Source: Thalassospira lucentensis MCCC 1A00383 = DSM 14000 (GTDB lineage: Bacteria > Pseudomonadota > Alphaproteobacteria > Rhodospirillales > Thalassospiraceae). Taken from it: 64,000 bases of DNA. Positions 54,660 to 64,000 of this stretch are shown here, piece by piece. Both the position numbers and the translations under genes were made by a program. Under the pieces are notes generated by a model. It ran no database searches. It was not told where the DNA came from and saw only the letters and a program-made list of their open reading frames with translations. The stretch's first letter is position 1. Every line of letters begins with the position of its first letter. Where the stretch lies: NCBI RefSeq assembly GCF_000421265.1, contig NZ_ATWN01000001.1:558001-622000 (forward strand). The letters run 5' to 3'.

Positions 54660-55688
54660 TTATCGAGACAATGCGGAAATAACTTGATCTCGGTCAATCA
54701 ATCCCACCCGATTGTCATCTCGATCCATTACTGAAATGGTCTGTCCGGTTTTGAGTGATATGCTCACGATATCCTCAAGCCGTGTGTCGTCGCGAATGAC
54801 AGGCGTATTACTGTCATCCTCAGATCGGTCTGACCCGGGTGTTAAACGCTGCATGACGCTTCGGGCCTGCAGCACACGCCCCCGGTTCACATCACGGGTA
54901 AAGTCTTGCACATAATCATCGGCGGGATGAAGGATGATTTCCTCAGGCCGTCCGACTTGCACCAGTTTGCCGTCTTTCAAAATTGCGATCCGGTCGCCGA
55001 GTTTAAGTGCCTCGTCGAGATCATGGGTGATAAATACAATGGTTTTATGAAGCTCTGCCTGAAGCTTCATCAACTCGTCTTGCATGTCGCTGCGAATAAG
55101 CGGATCAAGGGCCGAGAAAGCCTCGTCCATCAAAAGAACTTCCGGGTCGGTCGCAAGCGCGCGCGCAAGACCAACACGCTGTTGCATGCCCCCTGAAAGT
55201 TGATCGGGGAATTTGGCTTCGTATCCGGCAAGTCCAACTCGCTCAATCCATTTTGATGCGGCGACCTCACGGGATTTACGGTCTGTACCCTGAATTTCGA
55301 GGCCATAGGCAACGTTATCCATCACATTGCGATGTGGTAGCAGTCCAAACCTCTGAAACACCATGCCAAGCCGTTTGCGCCGAAACGCATTCAAGGCCGG
55401 AATATCCATCGCAAGGATATCCTCACCGCCAAAAGAAACGCTTCCCACCGTTGGGTCAATCAGGCGGTTTAAGTGTCGGATCAGGGTTGATTTCCCCGAT
55501 CCGGAAAGACCCATGACGACAAAGGTTTCCCCCTGTTCAATCGACAGGGAAACATCATGCAGGCCAACCGTATGTCCTGTTTTGGCAAGGATTTCATCCT
55601 TATCAGAACCGGCCCTTGCCAGTTCAAGGGCCCCCTCGGGATCAGGGCCAAAGATTTTGAAAATATTGCGGATTTCGATATAGCTCAT
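54660..55688 (-). CDS. Glycine betaine/proline ABC transporter ATPase (system 2)
   Basis: A 342-residue ProV/OpuAA-type ATPase. The Walker [12 protein letters not shown] is near residue 55, the signature [15 protein letters not shown] near 160, and Walker [14 protein letters not shown] near 185. A single CBS-like region lies at the C-terminus (DDNRVGLIDRDQV). The N-terminal IRNIFKIFGPDPEGAL is the usual start of this family. The ATG at 55688 shares one base with the stop of the permease gene (TGATG), with GGAGG 6 bp upstream. No binding-protein gene lies beside it. Confidence 0.9.
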   Translation of the reverse strand: MSYIEIRNIFKIFGPDPEGALELARAGSDKDEILAKTGHTVGLHDVSLSIEQGETFVVMGLSGSGKSTLIRHLNRLIDPTVGSVSFGGEDILAMDIPALNAFRRKRLGMVFQRFGLLPHRNVMDNVAYGLEIQGTDRKSREVAASKWIERVGLAGYEAKFPDQLSGGMQQRVGLARALATDPEVLLMDEAFSALDPLIRSDMQDELMKLQAELHKTIVFITHDLDEALKLGDRIAILKDGKLVQVGRPEEIILHPADDYVQDFTRDVNRGRVLQARSVMQRLTPGSDRSEDDSNTPVIRDDTRLEDIVSISLKTGQTISVMDRDDNRVGLIDRDQVISALSR

Positions 55689-56548
55689 CACACGTCCTCC
55701 GCATGGCTGCGTTGTGATCGTTTGCCATAAGCCTGTCCGATCCGGTCAAACACAACCGCCAGCAATACAATCGCAATCCCGGCTTCCATGCCGGCCCCAA
55801 CGTCCAAGCGCTGAATGCCCATCAATACCTGCTCGCCAAGGCCTCGTGCGCCAATCATCGATGCGATCACCACCATTGAAATCGACATCATCGTGGTTTG
55901 ATTGATTCCGGCCATGATATTGGGAAGTGCTAATGGCAACTGGACGCCAAACAGGATTTGTTTGCGGCTTGCGCCAAACGAGCGCGATGCTTCGATGACC
56001 TCCTGATCGACAAGGCGAATGCCCAAATCGGTTAGTCGGATGACCGGTGGTGCGGCGTAAATAACCGTGGCCAAAATGGCAGGAACCTTGCCCAAGCCAA
56101 ACAGCATCAGGGCAGGGATCAGGTACACAAAGCTAGGCATGGTCTGCATGGTATCAAGCACGGGCAACATGATGGCCCTTAGACGGTTTGACATCGCCAT
56201 GGCAATGCCGACTGGGACCCCAATAATCACTGAAAGCGACGTGGCAACAATCATAAGGGCCAAGGTCTGCATCGCCTTGTCCCAAAGGCCAAGTGTGCCA
56301 ATGGCAAACATCGCAATCACAAGGCCGGCCGCCAGTTTCCAGTTCTTGCTGGCATGCCACGTGATCGTGGCAATCGCAATCAGGACAACCCACCACGGGG
56401 CGCCGCGTAAAACTTGTTCCAACGCGACCAGCACCGTTAGCAGGCTATCGGCAAAGGCCTCAAACGCCGCACCATAATTGATCACCAGCCAATCAACGAA
56501 CTGATTGACCCATTTGCCCAACGGCACATTCAACTGTTCTGGAAACAT
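55688..56548 (-). CDS. Glycine betaine/proline ABC transporter permease (system 2)
   Basis: A 286-residue ProW/OpuAB-like permease with about six or seven hydrophobic helices. The inner loop carries the family EAA-like region EASRSFGASRKQILFGVQLPLALPNI near residue 190 (only part is the motif), which couples to the ATPase. The early hydrophilic part is short compared with E. coli ProW. It is the first gene of a two-gene operon with the ATPase; the 310-bp upstream gap holds promoters for this gene and the divergent cache-like gene. Confidence 0.88.
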   Translation of the reverse strand: MFPEQLNVPLGKWVNQFVDWLVINYGAAFEAFADSLLTVLVALEQVLRGAPWWVVLIAIATITWHASKNWKLAAGLVIAMFAIGTLGLWDKAMQTLALMIVATSLSVIIGVPVGIAMAMSNRLRAIMLPVLDTMQTMPSFVYLIPALMLFGLGKVPAILATVIYAAPPVIRLTDLGIRLVDQEVIEASRSFGASRKQILFGVQLPLALPNIMAGINQTTMMSISMVVIASMIGARGLGEQVLMGIQRLDVGAGMEAGIAIVLLAVVFDRIGQAYGKRSQRSHAEDV

Positions 56549-56858
56549 GATGGCGCTTTGCCCGATTTGCTCAATAAATCAACGAGCGGAAGAGCCTAAC
56601 AAGATCAATCTCGTAACACACGGTTAAAATGACCGAGCAAGGTGCTCCTGCCAGACGCTCCTGACAGCAAGGTGAGGGTGATAGGTTGTGTTCAGTGAAG
56701 CGTTAGGGAATGCAAACCTGCAATCAAGAGGCAGAAAGCGAATTTATCGAAATAATTTTAATTGATATCTGTGTGGTAATTCCCACGTCCATACTTGTTT
56801 GTATTCATTGATGAATGCAGCCCACCTGTAGAACGTTGAAATGATCCGGGAGAGTATG
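56549..56858. other. Divergent promoter region without genes
   Basis: A 310-bp space between divergently transcribed permease and cache-like genes. The right-hand half is AT-rich, with TTTATCGAAATAATTTTAAT near 56740-56760. I see no RNA gene and no convincing operator. Confidence 0.4.
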
Positions 56859-57449
56859 ATGTCACTGAAATTGGTAACGATAACGACGGCATGCGCACTA
56901 ACACTTATGTCGTTTGTTAGTGTAGGCCCTGCGCATGCCAATGAATATGAGGCCGAATTGAAAAGCTTCGCCGAGGACGTCAAAGGGTGGATCGGTGATC
57001 CGGTGGTGATCGATGCCGTCAAGATGCAGAACGAAAAGAATGCGTCACTCGGTCAGGCCGACATTGACGAGCTGGACAAACAGTGGCGGGCGGAAACATC
57101 CGCCGCCAGTCAGCCCATGATCGATGAGATTCTTGGTCGTGATCTGTCGAGCTTCCTGATACAGAAATCCGAAGAATCCGAAGGACTGATCACTGAAATA
57201 TTCGTGATGGATAACAAGGGCCTGAATGTCGGGCAAAGTGGCATCACCAGTGATTACTGGCAGGGTGATGAAGCCAAATGGCAAGAAACATACAGTGCCG
57301 GAAAAGATGCCATTCATCTTGGCGATGTCGAGCTTGATGAATCGACCCAGACCTATCAGTCGCAATTAAGTCTTCCGGTGGTTGATACCGCTGATGGCAG
57401 CGTCATCGGGGCGGTCACAGTCGGCATTAACGTCGAACTCTTGCAATAG
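56859..57449 (+). CDS. Secreted PDC/cache-like periplasmic protein
   Basis: A 196-residue protein with a cleavable signal peptide (TITTACALTLMSFVSVGPAHA) and a mature part of alpha/beta type containing ITEIFVMDNKGLNVGQSG and a final VIGAVTVGINVELL, the core pattern of a PDC/cache ligand-binding domain. Normally such a domain is fused to a receptor; here it is free. GGGAG lies 6 bp before the ATG at 56859; a Met one codon earlier and another at 56841 also exist. The methyl-accepting protein gene follows 83 bp downstream, so it may bring a ligand to that receptor. Confidence 0.75.
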   Translation: MSLKLVTITTACALTLMSFVSVGPAHANEYEAELKSFAEDVKGWIGDPVVIDAVKMQNEKNASLGQADIDELDKQWRAETSAASQPMIDEILGRDLSSFLIQKSEESEGLITEIFVMDNKGLNVGQSGITSDYWQGDEAKWQETYSAGKDAIHLGDVELDESTQTYQSQLSLPVVDTADGSVIGAVTVGINVELLQ

Positions 57450-57466
57450 AAACCTGATCAAAACAA

Positions 57467-57501
57467 ATGCCGGATGGATATGCCCATGTCTCATCCGGCA
57501 T
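57467..57501 (+). terminator. Hairpin between the cache-like gene and the chemoreceptor gene
   Basis: ATGCCGGATG pairs with CATCCGGCAT around a 15-nt loop, followed by ATAAATTTT. It may terminate or attenuate transcription into the receptor gene. Confidence 0.6.
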
Positions 57502-57532
57502 ATAAATTTTGCAATATGACCGGAGTGATAAG

Positions 57533-59200
57533 ATGAGCCTGGCAGCGCAAAGTTCCAGTATCCCGGACTTTAAAAAAAGCGGGTGGTCGATCCGGGGGAA
57601 GTTGTTGGCAGTGGTCGCCGCCGTAGTGACAGTCGCGTTTTTGGCAGTGATCTATCTGGGGATCGCGTTCTCTGTTGACTCGGCCCGTACAAAACTGTCT
57701 GAAAGCAACCGGGTCGTTACAAACCTGATTGCCTCGCAGATTGGTGGCGCGGTCAAATTTCGCAAGGAAGATGCGATTGTCGCCAGCTTCGGCTCATTGA
57801 TCGAAAATAGTGACAGTGGTCTGGCATCTGCGATTGTGTTTGATATTGCGGGCGAAGAAATAACCAGATTTCTCCAGCCTAATGAAGCCGCCCCTGACGT
57901 CGCAGAAGTTCAAAAAATGGTTGCTGCTGTGCTCGCCGATGGCGCGCCGCAGGAAAAAATGATCGCCGGAAAGCAAGTTGTTGCATCGCCATCGTTTTTT
58001 GGTAAATCGGATGCGCCCAACGGTGTGATTGTATCGGGCTGGGAGTTTGATGCCCTTGAAGCGGACATGCGTGATAACGCATTTCGCCTTGCCGCAATCG
58101 CATTTGTACTACTGGCGGTGCTGTTGATTGTGCTGGTTGTTATCATTCAGAAAATCGTAGCAAGCCCCTTACAGTTGATGTCCGGGGTCATGACCGATCT
58201 TGCCGATGGTCATCTTGAGGTTGATATTCCGGCCTCAGGCCGCGGTGATGAAATCGGCGAAATGGCGCACGCGCTTAGTATCTTTAAGGTCAATGCCATT
58301 CGGGTCGAGCATCTGCGTAAAGAACGCGATGAACTCGAAGAACGCAACCGTTCGGAAAACAAACAGCGGCTTGCAGACACGTCCGTGTCGTTCCGAAACA
58401 CCATCGGGCAAATTGTCGATAGCGTCCGTAACGCCGCAAGCGCTCTGAGCGGCAATGCGCAAACACTGTTTACAACAACAGATGACTCGCGTCAGAAAAC
58501 TGAAAAAGTTCTCGAACGGGTCGCAGAAGCAACTGCCGATGTGCGTTCAATCACCGAAGCCGCTGGAACGTTACGCATCGCACTCGAAGAAGTGTCTCAG
58601 CAGGTGTTTGGCGCACGGGCGGTAATTGAAACAGCAGTTGATCAAACCCGCCACACGGATGAAACGGTCGCCAGCCTGTCGTCAGAAGCCGAAAAGATCG
58701 GCGACGTTGTTAAACTCATTCAGGACATCGCCGAACAAACCAACCTTCTTGCCTTGAACGCAACGATTGAGGCAGCTCGTGCGGGTGACGCTGGCAAGGG
58801 CTTTGCCGTTGTGGCCAACGAGGTCAAGACACTAGCAAACCAAACCGCCAAGGCGACGGAGGATATCACCCGTCAGATTGCGTCGGTTCAGTCTATTTCG
58901 GGACAAACCGCCGATGCGATTTCCGAAATCCGCGAATGTATTGATCAGGTGCAGAGCGTTTCGATTGAGATATCAAACGCGGTTGAACGGCAATCAAGTG
59001 CAGCAAACGATATCACAACAACGATTGAACACGCCGATACCACCATCCACCGGGTGAGCCGCGATATCGAAGACGTCTCAAGCTCAATCCATCACGCCAG
59101 CGAAATCACCGAAGAGGTCCGTCGGTCTTCGTCTGACTTAACCGGCGAGGCGGATCGCCTGCACCAAAATGCCAACAAGTTTATTGAAAACATTCACTAA
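57533..59200 (+). CDS. Methyl-accepting chemotaxis protein
   Basis: A 555-residue receptor. TM1 ([21 protein letters not shown], about 23-43), a periplasmic sensor of about 130 residues, TM2 ([19 protein letters not shown], about 186-206), a HAMP domain and a long coiled-coil signalling domain follow. The hairpin tip [15 protein letters not shown] near residue 410 contacts CheA/CheW. No C-terminal CheR-binding pentapeptide is visible. GGAG precedes the ATG at 57533. It lies between betaine transporter operons and next to a free cache-like protein, so it may sense osmolytes. Confidence 0.92.
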   Translation: MSLAAQSSSIPDFKKSGWSIRGKLLAVVAAVVTVAFLAVIYLGIAFSVDSARTKLSESNRVVTNLIASQIGGAVKFRKEDAIVASFGSLIENSDSGLASAIVFDIAGEEITRFLQPNEAAPDVAEVQKMVAAVLADGAPQEKMIAGKQVVASPSFFGKSDAPNGVIVSGWEFDALEADMRDNAFRLAAIAFVLLAVLLIVLVVIIQKIVASPLQLMSGVMTDLADGHLEVDIPASGRGDEIGEMAHALSIFKVNAIRVEHLRKERDELEERNRSENKQRLADTSVSFRNTIGQIVDSVRNAASALSGNAQTLFTTTDDSRQKTEKVLERVAEATADVRSITEAAGTLRIALEEVSQQVFGARAVIETAVDQTRHTDETVASLSSEAEKIGDVVKLIQDIAEQTNLLALNATIEAARAGDAGKGFAVVANEVKTLANQTAKATEDITRQIASVQSISGQTADAISEIRECIDQVQSVSIEISNAVERQSSAANDITTTIEHADTTIHRVSRDIEDVSSSIHHASEITEEVRRSSSDLTGEADRLHQNANKFIENIH

Positions 59201-59248
59201 ACCTGTGTGAAAGGCAAAAGGGCCCGTGACGAACACCCCAGATAAGTC

Positions 59249-59282
59249 AAACACCCCGCAAGATTTCTCCTGCGGGGTGTTT
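59249..59282. terminator. Terminator between the chemoreceptor and proX
   Basis: A perfect 12-bp stem, AAACACCCCGCA with TGCGGGGTGTTT, around a 10-nt loop between convergent genes, usable on both strands. Confidence 0.88.
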
Positions 59283-59328
59283 AGTGATTGGCGATCAGGT
59301 TAAATCCTGATCCCGGTAATCAATTGGA

Positions 59329-60345
59329 TTACTTCGCCGCAGCGCGGGCTTCTTCGAGCCAGCCGTCGAAGGTTGCGCGATGGCCTTTGATCCATGCATC
59401 GGCATGACGTGCGATGTCTTCGGCGGATTTTTCGCCGTCGCGCATGGCAAGGTTTTCAGCCGAGATGTCATTGGCCGACAGTTCCATGATTGAAAACAGC
59501 TTGGCGGCTGCCGGGTTTTCATCAGTCCATGCCTTATTAGCGATGATCTGCTGGTTGTTTACCTGGAAGCCATAGTTGCTGCCGTCTGGAAGGGCAGTAT
59601 CAGCATCCTTGTTTTCACCCGGAAGCGATGAGAACGGAACTTGCAACCAGGTTACGTCTTTACCCGGGACCAGAACGCCAGACACCCAATACGGGGTCCA
59701 TGTGTAATACAGAACCGATTCACCGGCTTTGTAACGGGTGATCGTATCGGCGATGATGGCCGAATAGGAACCCTGATTGTGGGTAACGGTATCGCGCAGG
59801 CCATAGGCATCAAGATGGTTTTCAATCACACCTTCACAGCCCCAACCCGGGTTGCAGCCCGAAAGGTCGGCTTTACCATCGTCGTTGGTATCAAACAATG
59901 CCGCGATTTTCGGCTCTTTAAGCTGTTCGACATTGGTGATGTTGTATTCATCAGCCGTTTTTTTATCGATCAGGTAACCCTGAAGCGCGCCCGGTGAATA
60001 AACACCTTCGCGATAGATTTTTTCAGCACCGCCAGCGGCCTTGTAGAAATCGGCATGCAGCGGATTCCAGTGATCGGCCATAAAGGTCGCATCACCATTG
60101 CCAATGGCAACATGGCCAGCAGCATATTCGATTTCCTGGATGTCTTTAACGTCGTAACCAAGCTCTTCAAGAGCCTTCATAACCACAACGGTCTGAAAGG
60201 TTTCTTCCGCGATGGAGCTTTTAAGCGGCTGAACTTCAACGCCTTCACCCGGCATCATGTTGTCAGCAAACCCAGTACCGGTCATCAGCATCGAGCCGGT
60301 AACGGCAATAGCAGCACCCGCAGAAAGTTTCTTCAGGAACGTCAT
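59329..60345 (-). CDS. proX: Glycine betaine/proline ABC transporter substrate-binding protein (system 1)
   Basis: A 338-residue periplasmic binding protein of the E. coli ProX type. It has a signal peptide ([21 protein letters not shown]), the conserved ADHWNPLH near residue 88, and a Cys-containing loop [10 protein letters not shown] near 165 that forms a disulfide in ProX. Trp residues near 90 and 195 fit an aromatic box for quaternary ammonium groups. AAGGAGA lies 6 bp before the ATG at 60345; the frame upstream to 60495 is spurious. It is the last gene of a proV-proW-proX operon. Confidence 0.93.
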   Translation of the reverse strand: MTFLKKLSAGAAIAVTGSMLMTGTGFADNMMPGEGVEVQPLKSSIAEETFQTVVVMKALEELGYDVKDIQEIEYAAGHVAIGNGDATFMADHWNPLHADFYKAAGGAEKIYREGVYSPGALQGYLIDKKTADEYNITNVEQLKEPKIAALFDTNDDGKADLSGCNPGWGCEGVIENHLDAYGLRDTVTHNQGSYSAIIADTITRYKAGESVLYYTWTPYWVSGVLVPGKDVTWLQVPFSSLPGENKDADTALPDGSNYGFQVNNQQIIANKAWTDENPAAAKLFSIMELSANDISAENLAMRDGEKSAEDIARHADAWIKGHRATFDGWLEEARAAAK

Positions 60346-60445
60346 GAACTTCTCCTTGTTGATAGATTGAGGTCTTGTTCGTTGACCCGGTTCTCCAAAC
60401 AGATGGAACCGCAAAAGGTTCCGTCTGCTATCTCGTTTAAATGTA

Positions 60446-61561
60446 TTATTTTTTGCCCAGAACTGATCGCACAAGTGCCGCAGGACCAGCTTCATACCAG
60501 TGCCGTGTGCCTTTGGACCGCTGGTCCTTGCCCAGTGCCTGGGTCATGCGATCGAGAACGATGGCCAGCAGAACAATGCCAACCCCGCCAATCGTTGCCA
60601 GCCCCATATCAAGTCGGCCAATACCGCGCAGAACCATCTGACCAAGACCGCCAACCGCAATCATCGATGCAATCACTACCATCGAAAGGGCAAGCATCAG
60701 GGTTTGGTTGACGCCGGCCATGATGGTCGGCATCGCAAGCGGCAACTGCACACGAAACAGAAGCTGTTTCGGGCTGGCCCCAAATGAACGGGCGGCTTCA
60801 ACCAGATCGCTTGGGACCTGACGGATGCCAAGGATGGTCAAGCGGATCAGGGGTGGCAGGGCAAAGATAATGGTCACCACAACACCTGGCACATTCCCGA
60901 TACCAAACAGCATCACAATCGGCACCAGATAAACAAACGCCGGGGTGGTCTGCATTGCATCAAGGATTGGACGGACTGCATTCGATGCGCGTTCGTTACG
61001 CGCCAGCCAAATGCCAGTCGGAAGACCAATCACAATACAGAAAAATACCGATGTCAGAACAAGCGACAATGTCACCATTGCTTCCGACCATGCGCCAATA
61101 AGGCCAACAACAATCATGGAAATCATGGTGCCAATGGCAAGGCGGCGTCCGGCCAGTTGCCATGCAATCAGTGCCATAACAATGATGACGATGATGGCTG
61201 GTGTTGCCTGAAGTCCGGTTTCAACACCGCTCAGAACAGCATCAATTGGCCAGCGGATGGCCTGAAAAACACTACGGAAATGCGTGACAATCCAATCAAG
61301 ACCATCATTGACCCAGCCATCCAGCGGGATCACCGCATCCTGAAACGGATGCAGGATATCAAAATGCTTTTCCGGGGCAGGGGAGGCATTGGACAGCCAA
61401 TCGGTTGATGATGCCGCGTCGCCAGTGCCTCCGCCCGGACCAGATGGGGGCGCGGTGCCAGTAGCGCCACCCGGGCCGGATGCACCAGTTGATCCTGATG
61501 CGCTATCGGTACTCTCGGTAGTGGCGTTGGTTTGGCCCCAAGGATTACTGTTATCAGCCAT
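60446..61561 (-). CDS. proW: Glycine betaine/proline ABC transporter permease (system 1)
   Basis: A 371-residue permease. Before the first helix there is a 60-residue low-complexity tail rich in Ser, Thr, Gly and Pro, then the ProW-type membrane core with about seven helices and the EAA-like loop [15 protein letters not shown] near 255. ATG at 61561 overlaps the end of proV by 8 bases, with GGAG 8 bp upstream. The order ATPase, permease, binding protein equals proVWX. The function is osmotically regulated uptake of betaine or proline betaine. Confidence 0.92.
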   Translation of the reverse strand: MADNSNPWGQTNATTESTDSASGSTGASGPGGATGTAPPSGPGGGTGDAASSTDWLSNASPAPEKHFDILHPFQDAVIPLDGWVNDGLDWIVTHFRSVFQAIRWPIDAVLSGVETGLQATPAIIVIIVMALIAWQLAGRRLAIGTMISMIVVGLIGAWSEAMVTLSLVLTSVFFCIVIGLPTGIWLARNERASNAVRPILDAMQTTPAFVYLVPIVMLFGIGNVPGVVVTIIFALPPLIRLTILGIRQVPSDLVEAARSFGASPKQLLFRVQLPLAMPTIMAGVNQTLMLALSMVVIASMIAVGGLGQMVLRGIGRLDMGLATIGGVGIVLLAIVLDRMTQALGKDQRSKGTRHWYEAGPAALVRSVLGKK

Positions 61562-62759
61562 TGGTGCCATCTCCTTCACGGTCGAGTGTTGCCAGCAGGT
61601 TGGCTTTCTTGATCACGCCCATATATTTTCCGTCATCACCAACAACAGGCACACCGCACGGGGCGTGCGCCACAGTTCCGATCAGTTCGGAAAGCTGTGT
61701 GTCATGGGAAACCGGTTCAACACCGGGTAAAAAGGCGGCTGAAAGTTTATCCGCGCCCGATTTAATGGCGGCATCAAGGGTATCGATCGAAATCACACCG
61801 TGGAAATCAAGCTTGTCGCCAACGATATAGGCGTATTCGCGGTCTTCCTTATTCAAACGGCTGAGCGCGGTTTTAAGGCCAACACCGTCGCGTTCGATCA
61901 CGGTGACTTCGCGTTTTGACGCAATGTCCTTTGCGCTGAGGATGGTGGAAACATCAACCCCGCGGAAAAACGATTTGACATAATCATTGGCCGGATTGTT
62001 CAGAATTTCTTCTGGAGTGCCGACCTGAACGACAATGCCGCCTTCCATAATTGCGATACGATCCCCGATCCGCATGGCTTCATCAAGATCGTGCGAGATA
62101 AAGATGATCGTGCGTTTATGTTCGCGCTGAAGGGTCAGGAGTTCATCCTGCATTTCCGTACGGATCAAAGGATCCAGTGCGGAAAAGGCTTCATCCATCA
62201 ACATCACAGCCGGATCATTGGCCAACGCACGCGCAAGGCCAACGCGCTGCTGCATGCCGCCCGACAGTTCGTCGGGATATGAATTGGCGTGTGCGGGAAG
62301 GCCAACTTGCTCAAGTGCGACAAGGGCGCGTTTATGGCGCTCTTTTTCATCCATATCCGCCAGTTCAAGACCAAACGATGCATTGTCGATGACCGAAAGA
62401 TGCGGCATCAGGGCAAAGGATTGAAACACCATCGCCATGTCGCGGCGGCGCAGGTCGCGTAATTCTTCGTCGGACATTGCGGCAATATCAACACCATCAT
62501 ATAAAACCTGACCCGACGTCGGTTCAATCAGGCGGTTCAATAGTCGTACAAGGGTCGATTTTCCCGAGCCAGACAGCCCCATGACGACAAATATTTCACC
62601 TTGTTTGACGGTGAAGTTTGCCCCGCAAACACCAACGGTCTGTCCAGTTTTGTCAAAGATTTCGTCTTTGTCGATCCCGTCATTGATCATTTGCATTGCC
62701 TGATCAGGACGGTCGCCAAAGACTTTATAAAGGTCTTTTACAACGATTTTTTCGGTCAT
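61554..62759 (-). CDS. proV: Glycine betaine/proline ABC transporter ATPase (system 1)
   Basis: A 401-residue ATPase with Walker [12 protein letters not shown] near residue 60, signature [15 protein letters not shown] near 165, Walker [14 protein letters not shown] near 189 and a C-terminal CBS pair (about 280-395) thought to sense ionic strength. The start at [18 protein letters not shown] has an AAGGA site upstream; an upstream Met at 62789 is not supported. First gene of the proVWX operon, divergent from marR. Confidence 0.94.
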   Translation of the reverse strand: MTEKIVVKDLYKVFGDRPDQAMQMINDGIDKDEIFDKTGQTVGVCGANFTVKQGEIFVVMGLSGSGKSTLVRLLNRLIEPTSGQVLYDGVDIAAMSDEELRDLRRRDMAMVFQSFALMPHLSVIDNASFGLELADMDEKERHKRALVALEQVGLPAHANSYPDELSGGMQQRVGLARALANDPAVMLMDEAFSALDPLIRTEMQDELLTLQREHKRTIIFISHDLDEAMRIGDRIAIMEGGIVVQVGTPEEILNNPANDYVKSFFRGVDVSTILSAKDIASKREVTVIERDGVGLKTALSRLNKEDREYAYIVGDKLDFHGVISIDTLDAAIKSGADKLSAAFLPGVEPVSHDTQLSELIGTVAHAPCGVPVVGDDGKYMGVIKKANLLATLDREGDGTNG

Positions 62760-62936
62760 GAGTCCTTGTCGATTTTTGGCGACAAACAACGCACATCACG
62801 CAGGCAAACAGCCTTTGCGCGGCAAACATCGTTCATCAGTCTGTTTTTATGTCGATGGTGGCATAAGAGGCCAAAAGCCCCGCAGGTTTCCCCAAGCCAT
62901 GTCTGAATTTGTCGGCAGATGGTTACAGGTCAAAAT

Positions 62937-62950
62937 ATTTGATGTCAAAT
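62937..62950. promoter_or_regulatory. Candidate MarR operator upstream of marR and proV
   Basis: A 14-bp palindrome, ATTTGA-TG-TCAAAT, in the 241-bp space between the divergent proV and marR genes. Its symmetry and position suit a MarR-type dimer, which could repress its own gene and the transporter. Confidence 0.5.
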
Positions 62951-63000
62951 TATAATCACGTTACGCTTCCGACGATTGGGGAACGAGGAGACGTGGTGTT

Positions 63001-63537
63001 ATGGTTGAAAAACAACAAAAAAAGCGGGAATTTCTGGATGTTCTTGTTGCGTTGCGGCAGATTATCCGGGCAACAGACCTTCATTCAAAATATGTTATGA
63101 AAGTTTGTGGTCTTACTGTTCCGCAGCTTGTTGTTCTACTCGCGATTGAGGAGCTCGGAGCTGTGACGGTGCGGCAGATTTCCCACCACGTGTCGCTCAG
63201 CCAGGCAACGGTAACGACAATCCTGAACCGGCTTGAAACCCGTGATTTCATCAAGCGCACGCGCAATGCCACGGACAAACGCGTTGTGAACAGTTGTCTG
63301 ACCGATAAGGGGCGTGAAATTCTTGTGGATACGCCGCCCTTGATGGACGGGCACTTCATGCGCCGCTATCAGATGCTTGATGTCGCCAAGCGCGGAGAAA
63401 TTCTTGAGACACTTCAGCATGTCGCACACCTGATGGCGTCCGATGACGTCGACACCTGCCCATCGGTCAGTGATGATGAACTTGATCCGATATTATCGTC
63501 ATTCCCAATCCATCTTGAACCCAGCCAAGATCGATGA
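63001..63537 (+). CDS. MarR-family transcriptional regulator
   Basis: A 178-residue winged-helix regulator. The HTH recognition region SLSQATVTTILNRLETRDF lies near residue 66, preceded by a conserved dimerisation helix, and the wing RNATDKRVVNSCLTDKG near 90 carries the Asp-Lys-Arg of MarR proteins. It is divergent from proVWX and upstream of a second betaine-binding protein gene. In methylotrophs a MarR protein (EctR) controls osmolyte genes, which makes osmotic regulation here plausible but inferred. Confidence 0.88.
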   Translation: MVEKQQKKREFLDVLVALRQIIRATDLHSKYVMKVCGLTVPQLVVLLAIEELGAVTVRQISHHVSLSQATVTTILNRLETRDFIKRTRNATDKRVVNSCLTDKGREILVDTPPLMDGHFMRRYQMLDVAKRGEILETLQHVAHLMASDDVDTCPSVSDDELDPILSSFPIHLEPSQDR

Positions 63538-63564
63538 ACGCGCAAATAGTGTGATCAAAAGCTG

Positions 63565-63594
63565 ACAAGGCGCAGATATTTCACTGCGCCTTGT
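63565..63594. terminator. Bidirectional terminator between marR and a convergent binding-protein gene
   Basis: ACAAGGCGCAG pairs with CTGCGCCTTGT around an 8-nt loop (ATATTTCA), between convergent genes. Confidence 0.8.
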
Positions 63595-63621
63595 TTGGAA
63601 AATCTATTGGTATCAGGGGCC

Positions 63622-64000
63622 TTAAAGCGCGCTTTCAACCTTTTTCGCAACACGTTCAGGAACCCATGATTTCCATATATCAGGTTTCTGTTTCAGGAAA
63701 TAACGCGCAGCCCCATCTGGCTTTTCATCATTTTCCTGCATGTAGGCCAGCATTTCAGAAACCAGCGCATTGCTTGTTTCATAGTTGGTCAGGAACGTGA
63801 TCAGATTGGGGGCAGCTTCCTTGAAATCATTATTCACACCCACCGTTACCGTACTTTGCGGATAGGCTGTTGCCTTGGTCGGTGTGGCATCGGTTTTCAG
63901 CGCATCAAAGATTTCCTTGTCATACGCCGGTTCTTCAAGACGATAGCTGTCATAAAGACCCATCACCCACGTCGGCCCCCAGTAGTAATAAAGAGCTGGC
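63622..64000 (-). CDS. Second glycine betaine/choline-type ABC binding protein (C-terminal part, cut by window edge)
   Basis: A reverse-strand frame open from the right edge encodes the last 125 residues of an OpuAC/ProX-like periplasmic protein. The edge reads ALYYYWGPTWVMGLYDSY, the aromatic segment that holds quaternary ammonium ligands, and the chain ends with VPERVAKKVESAL. The GTG at 63966 is internal, not the start. It differs from the complete ProX at 59.3 kb and may serve the ATPase/permease pair at 54.7-56.5 kb or another system outside. Confidence 0.85.
   Translation of the reverse strand, partial: PALYYYWGPTWVMGLYDSYRLEEPAYDKEIFDALKTDATPTKATAYPQSTVTVGVNNDFKEAAPNLITFLTNYETSNALVSEMLAYMQENDEKPDGAARYFLKQKPDIWKSWVPERVAKKVESAL

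Overview
The window is ordinary-looking chromosome of a free-living alphaproteobacterium. Gene content points to the marine Rhodospirillales, and Thalassospira is my best guess: serC, hisZ and purA lie together, rpoH follows rluD, there is a TauE/TIGR02186/TusA sulfur locus, and there are many c-di-GMP and cAMP signalling proteins plus two glycine-betaine ABC systems. The genus is inference from gene content; no rRNA or tRNA gene was seen. Coding density is high, with 54 protein genes I can support (two cut by the window edges) plus one tentative small ORF.

Layout. 0-12 kb: a flavin monooxygenase (cut at the left edge), a P-loop kinase, a divergent LysR/MFS pair, cysteine synthase, a Nudix hydrolase, a PAS-GGDEF protein, a GNAT enzyme, PepD, a J-domain protein and a methyltransferase. 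12-16.5 kb: a 41-residue ribosomal protein L36 and two tandem membrane class III nucleotide cyclases. 16.4-21.4 kb: a divergent Lrp/saccharopine-dehydrogenase-like pair, a TPR/OGT-like glycosyltransferase and a universal stress protein. 21.6-24.3 kb: a sulfur locus (TIGR02186, TauE, TusA) and ElaA. 24.3-29.3 kb: an operon of EAL, GGDEF and DUF2336 proteins. 29.4-29.6 kb: a MITE-like inverted-repeat element, next to a Tat-exported flavin amine oxidase. 31.3-37.3 kb: a third diguanylate cyclase, a lipoprotein, a SPOR protein, a Lon-like protease and a MocR regulator. 37.4-41.1 kb: DUF1127, a threonine-dehydratase-like enzyme, a PLP decarboxylase and a PhzF-like protein, apparently facing the MocR regulator.

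41.4-54.6 kb: an SLC13 permease, serC, hisZ and purA, a pseudokinase with a membrane partner, rpoH, rluD, a small membrane protein, a JAMM metallopeptidase and an HD-GYP protein. 54.6-64 kb: an osmolyte region with two ATPase/permease pairs, one complete ProX and the 3' part of a second binding protein. A MarR regulator lies there too, and a chemoreceptor with a secreted cache-like protein sits between the two transporter operons.

The strongest leads for new biology are (1) the MocR-faced dehydratase/decarboxylase/PhzF cassette with two strong inverted repeats in the divergent promoter, (2) a kinase-fold protein lacking the three hallmark catalytic residues, coupled to a 3-TM protein, and (3) the EAL/GGDEF/DUF2336 operon. 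Many start codons were moved inward from the longest frame because a ribosome-binding site or family N-terminus supports it; this is stated per gene. No CRISPR array, prophage, intact insertion sequence or plasmid origin was recognised.
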